DNA of 44,656 bases from Planctomycetota bacterium (GTDB lineage Bacteria > Planctomycetota > Phycisphaerae > UBA1845). The DNA is taken from positions 1 to 44,656 of the forward strand of contig JAJRSP010000180.1 in assembly GCA_024278775.1 (NCBI GenBank), in the 5' to 3' direction. Below are positions 41,702 to 44,656 of this stretch, in pieces (positions within the stretch are counted from its first letter, which is position 1; each line of letters opens with the position of its first letter). The notes under the pieces are model-generated. The model did no database searches. It saw only the letters and a list, made by a program, of their open reading frames with translations, and had not been told where the DNA came from. The translations under genes and the position numbers were made by a program.

Positions 41702-42658
41702 CTACACGTTGGCGTTTTCGGATGGTGAATGCGCTGGTGCAGCAGTCCGCGGCGGCGCGATACCCAGCAACCCGAGTGCATCCCGCTCGACGATACCGCG
41801 GAGGGATTCTCTCGGAATCACCGGCATGTTCGTGCCGTGAACCATGTGGTTAATACTGTACAACGCCTCGATGCAATCCGACGGAGAGTTCTCCGGAAAA
41901 CCGCTACCAAACAGCAGCTTGTGTGTCACGCCGTATTGGTGGGCCGACAGCAACGCCTGATACGCCTGCCACGGCTGACGAAGTAACCCGGAAATCTCCG
42001 CAAACACATTCGCATGCTTAGCCAACAGCACAATCGTCTCCGACGCCCACGGATACCCCATGTGCGCGATCACCATTTTGAGCTGCGGCAACTCCCGCGC
42101 GACTTCGTCCAGCAAGACCGGCCGGGCATATTCCAACTTGGTCCACGCGGTAATCTGCAAACCCGTGTGAAACAACACGGGCAATCCGGCGTCGGCGATC
42201 TCACCATACACGACCATCGCCTGGCTATTGGTCGGGTGAACATCCTGAGCAGCCGGAGCGACAGCTACGCCACGCATCCCCAGTTCGGCTTTCGCCCGCT
42301 TCAATTCCGCAATGGCTTCTTTGGGGTGGGCCGGATCAATACCGGCAAAACCGATCAGCTTATCAGGGTGCGCCCGAACATAAGCGGCCACCTCGTCATT
42401 GCTAATCTCTGCGTCCAGGTAGTCGCTCTTGAAACCGAGTACGATGCTCGTATCCACCGGCCTGGCCGCCTCGAGATGCTCACCGATACCAGTACCAGCG
42501 ACACCGGCCCCGCACACACCGGTACCACCGGTTTCCGTACCTCCGGGATCGGCGTGGGGTTCCAACACCAAGCCTTCCGGGTGACGACAAACCGGGGAAG
42601 CACCGCGACCAAGCTTAGCCGACATCTCCCATGTGTAAGTACAACAATCGACAATCAT
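41702..42658 (-). CDS. Amidohydrolase-fold (TIM-barrel) protein lacking metal ligands
   Basis: A 318-residue protein of the amidohydrolase-2 type. Barrel motifs are easy to see: GFAGIDPAHPKEAIAEL, VLFHTG (His164), MVIAHMGYPW (His199) and LLFGSGFPENSP. But the first-strand HxH, usual in MIIDCHTHIW, reads MIVDCCTYTW (Cys6, Tyr8), and the last-strand Asp of GSDFP is Gly253. A Gly/Thr-rich low-complexity insert lies at about 38-58. It may be non-catalytic or use another chemistry. The gene is monocistronic, and no neighbour hints at a substrate. Confidence 0.85.
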   Translation of the reverse strand: MIVDCCTYTWEMSAKLGRGASPVCRHPEGLVLEPHADPGGTETGGTGVCGAGVAGTGIGEHLEAARPVDTSIVLGFKSDYLDAEISNDEVAAYVRAHPDKLIGFAGIDPAHPKEAIAELKRAKAELGMRGVAVAPAAQDVHPTNSQAMVVYGEIADAGLPVLFHTGLQITAWTKLEYARPVLLDEVARELPQLKMVIAHMGYPWASETIVLLAKHANVFAEISGLLRQPWQAYQALLSAHQYGVTHKLLFGSGFPENSPSDCIEALYSINHMVHGTNMPVIPRESLRGIVERDALGLLGIAPPRTAAPAHSPSENANV

Positions 42659-43088
42659 GAGCTAAGACCGTCCCTCGCCCGGCAGGCGACTACTCCTTCG
42701 TCGTCATTCACCAGCCGAATGGTACAGTTGGACGGGGATCGAGGTCAAGATTCTGGGCCACCCGCCCCAACGCAGGATGGTGAATGACCCCATCCGCGAC
42801 CGGGGCAAGCCGTTGGGCAGGTCGTCCACATGGACGCTTCACCCTTTTTTTGGGCTTGGTTGGTTTGGTAACATCACGGATGAATCCGGGGATAGCCCGC
42901 CGGCTGGCAGGGAACCTTCCACGCTATGATAGAGCCTCCACCCCGCGCACCCGACACCACGCAGCGATCGGACCGCACGGATCACCGGGGATATGTAGAC
43001 ACCCGCGACGTGAGAGATACGATGGCTTGCCTGAGACCATCCCGACTTGTCCGGGGTGGGAGGACGACTCGAACGGGTGACCCCCATC
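42659..43088. other. Divergent spacer before arfB
   Basis: About 430 bases between the amidohydrolase-like gene (minus) and arfB (plus). I see no clear promoter hexamers, hairpins or repeats. Open frames on both strands (42839-43705 minus, 42926-43162 plus) lack ribosome binding sites and protein character. Confidence 0.4.
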
Positions 43089-43562
43089 ATGCCGCCTTCG
43101 ATCACGCAAAACGCAACCCCCGCGACGGCAGACGAACTGGACGCGGTTCGCGGGCTCATTGACCCGGCCGACCTGACGTTCACATTCACCCGCTCCGGTG
43201 GTCCCGGCGGACAAAACGTCAACAAAGTGAATACCCGCGTCACGCTGTGGTTCGATCTCGATGGCTGCGACGCACTATCCCCCACGGAGAAACGGCGGAT
43301 CCGTTCTCGACTTCGCACCCGAATCACCAAGGATGGCTGCGTGCGTGTGGTAGCCTCTCGCCACCGCACCCAACGAGCCAACCGAGCGGCCGTCATCGAA
43401 CGTCTCATGGAACTCCTGGCCGTCGCCCTACGCCGCAAGAAGACCCGCAAACCCACGCAGATACCCACCGGGGCCAGGCGACGCCGCCTCAAAGTCAAAC
43501 GGCTCACCGGCGAGAAGAAACGCCAGCGGGCCCACAAACCTTCCACCTCCGACGGCTGGTAG
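43089..43562 (+). CDS. arfB: Peptidyl-tRNA hydrolase ArfB (ribosome rescue)
   Basis: Frees ribosomes stalled at the end of truncated mRNA. The 157 residues have the release-factor domain with the catalytic GGQ at 40-42 (SGGPGGQNVNKVNTRV) and the basic C-terminal tail (many Arg/Lys from 110 on) that enters the empty mRNA channel. The length fits ArfB/YaeJ, not full RF1 or RF2, which have other domains. The start is unsure: ATG 43089 lacks a good ribosome binding site, while GTG at 43077 and TTG at 43047 are in frame, and GGAGG sits at about 43059. Convergent with the RTX gene. Confidence 0.92.
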   Translation: MPPSITQNATPATADELDAVRGLIDPADLTFTFTRSGGPGGQNVNKVNTRVTLWFDLDGCDALSPTEKRRIRSRLRTRITKDGCVRVVASRHRTQRANRAAVIERLMELLAVALRRKKTRKPTQIPTGARRRRLKVKRLTGEKKRQRAHKPSTSDGW

Positions 43563-43727
43563 CGCCATCCATGCCCACATACCTGCCGCGTACCACGCAG
43601 GGTATGCGAGTGCATACCGTGGGAGACGTAAGACGTACCGCCACGCACATTGCATGCCCCACCGGTAGACCACCCAGACCGCACCACCATGTCTCCGCAC
43701 CGCAACTACTCATACCCCGACACAGGA

Positions 43728-43759
43728 AGAGCCCGGCAGGCCGTAACCTACCGGGCTCT
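43728..43759. terminator. Hairpin between convergent arfB and the RTX-type gene
   Basis: AGAGCCCGG pairs perfectly with CCGGGCTCT, extended inward by a mismatch and three more pairs around CCGTAA. It sits midway between two genes that end toward each other, so it could stop both, but no U-run follows on either side. A smaller hairpin, GGTATGC-GAGT-GCATACC, lies at 43601-43618 nearer arfB. Confidence 0.45.
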
Positions 43760-43815
43760 CTGTCTGTGACCCTACATCAGGGCATCTGGGCCTGCCATAG
43801 CAGGCGGAAGATGTT

Positions 43816-44656
43816 CTAGATGAAGTCGAAGTTAGCCACCGTCGCGAGGAAGGTGGTGTAATCCGCAGCGGTCATGTTCACCGTTGCAATCTGATGGAAG
43901 ATACTGTTGCTACCATTGATGGTATTGTCAGCATCCGAATCCGTATCCGTCCAGAAACCGATGACCGCACGAGCGTCGTTGGCATCGTAGAAAATCATAA
44001 GGACGCCATCCGCACCAGCATGAGTAGCCGAAGCGGTAGTATTACCACTCAGGGTGATCGCCGGTGTGATATCACTGATCGAGTTAATGCCGGTCGTGGC
44101 ACTCACAGCCAGGATATTGACCGTAGAACCTATGCTGCTGAAAGTCCCTGTGGAGGAGGTAGCAAGGACCGGCGTGGTAGACCCTGCAATATTGGAGCCC
44201 ACCGCACCCGGAAGGATGAGGTTCTGAATAGCCCCATCAATTGTGGTCACGTCAATGTCCAACTGATCGGCTTCGCTGCCTGTCCCGACTACGAAGTCCG
44301 TGATGGAATCACTGTCCGCCGTAGGCGTACCAGTCGCACCTGACAACACCGTAGTAGCTACAGTTAGGTTGTCTGAACCGTCACCACCTGTCAGAATGTC
44401 CGAACCAGCTTGACCCTTGAGCGTGTCAGCTCCGGCACCACCGATGAGCACATCACCAGCAGTACTGCCGAGAAGCGTATCTGCGCCAGAACCACCAGTG
44501 ATCTGAATCGCAGCAGCAGGAGTTCCCGTCATAGTAAGGGCACCGGTGTAAGTTCCCGCGTTCACGGTATCCGCCGTGATCACACCGCTCACAGTAAGGT
44601 TGGAAGACCCGGTGATATTAAGTAGCTGAGGCAACGCATCAGAGGCCATCGTGACC
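43816..44656 (-). CDS. RTX-type calcium-binding protein, N-terminus cut by the right edge
   Basis: The C-terminal 280 residues or so of a protein that enters from beyond the right edge; the frame is open to base 44656, so the Met at 44649 need not be the start. Calcium-binding RTX nonapeptides (GGxGxDxLx) fill a short block: GGSGADTLLGSTAGDVLIGGAGADTLKG..., four to five repeats. Around them the chain is Thr/Ser/Gly/Asp-rich and beta-like, with few charged basic residues, as in secreted or surface proteins. It ends FLATVANFDFI, a hydrophobic end of the kind seen on type I secretion substrates. The function upstream cannot be told. Confidence 0.85.
   Translation of the reverse strand, partial: VTMASDALPQLLNITGSSNLTVSGVITADTVNAGTYTGALTMTGTPAAAIQITGGSGADTLLGSTAGDVLIGGAGADTLKGQAGSDILTGGDGSDNLTVATTVLSGATGTPTADSDSITDFVVGTGSEADQLDIDVTTIDGAIQNLILPGAVGSNIAGSTTPVLATSSTGTFSSIGSTVNILAVSATTGINSISDITPAITLSGNTTASATHAGADGVLMIFYDANDARAVIGFWTDTDSDADNTINGSNSIFHQIATVNMTAADYTTFLATVANFDFI

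Noticed and set aside
42839..43705. 288-residue minus-strand frame across arfB
   Set aside because: Antisense to arfB and Arg/Trp/Ser-rich; arfB has the GGQ motif.

Overview
The window reads as a piece of chromosome from a GC-rich Gram-negative bacterium, most likely a planctomycete of the Phycisphaerae type. This is an inference from gene content, not a database match. The grounds are: a very short secreted peptide with a QFGGC motif, a Ser/Thr kinase carrying TPR repeats, a double-FHA protein, a secreted propeller ending in a dockerin-like tail, an exported nickel superoxide dismutase, ADP-heptose genes for lipopolysaccharide, and a succinate dehydrogenase with one cytochrome subunit. No tRNA, rRNA, CRISPR array, insertion sequence or phage gene was recognised.

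Left part (1-7100, all minus strand): transcription and RNA turnover genes rho, rpsO and pnp, then a soluble sensor kinase and its sigma-54-type response regulator, then the start of an unidentified gene cut by the left edge. From 7600 to 11700 come a 71-residue secreted peptide with a clear intrinsic terminator, an MBL-fold hydrolase (minus), and a plus-strand pair of a lipid A-type acyltransferase and a secreted gamma-glutamyltransferase.

From 21865 down to 11734 nearly everything is on the minus strand: parA (with a histone H1-like tail), a VanZ-like gene, a two-component pair (OmpR-type regulator with a tandem-repeat tail, and its membrane kinase), hldE, gmhA, a sugar epimerase, and finally an AT-richer orphan gene whose C-terminus carries a HEPN ribonuclease motif and a clamp-binding-like tail. 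That orphan is the best candidate for an undescribed defence-type gene.

From 22091 to 30723 the plus strand holds a gamma-carbonic-anhydrase-like protein, the TPR kinase, a TPR protein fused to a zinc-ribbon version of YggX (Fe(II)-trafficking), a double-FHA protein and urocanate hydratase; the secreted propeller gene lies among them on the minus strand. From 36264 down to 30784 (minus) are sdhC-sdhA-sdhB and a secreted transglutaminase-like protein. From 36487 to 39490 (plus) are a DUF2752 membrane protein and a tightly overlapping operon of two related lipoproteins and a glycosyltransferase. The right end holds an M42-type peptidase, a nickel superoxide dismutase with its own signal peptide, an amidohydrolase-fold protein that has lost metal ligands, arfB, and part of an RTX-type calcium-binding protein that runs off the right edge.
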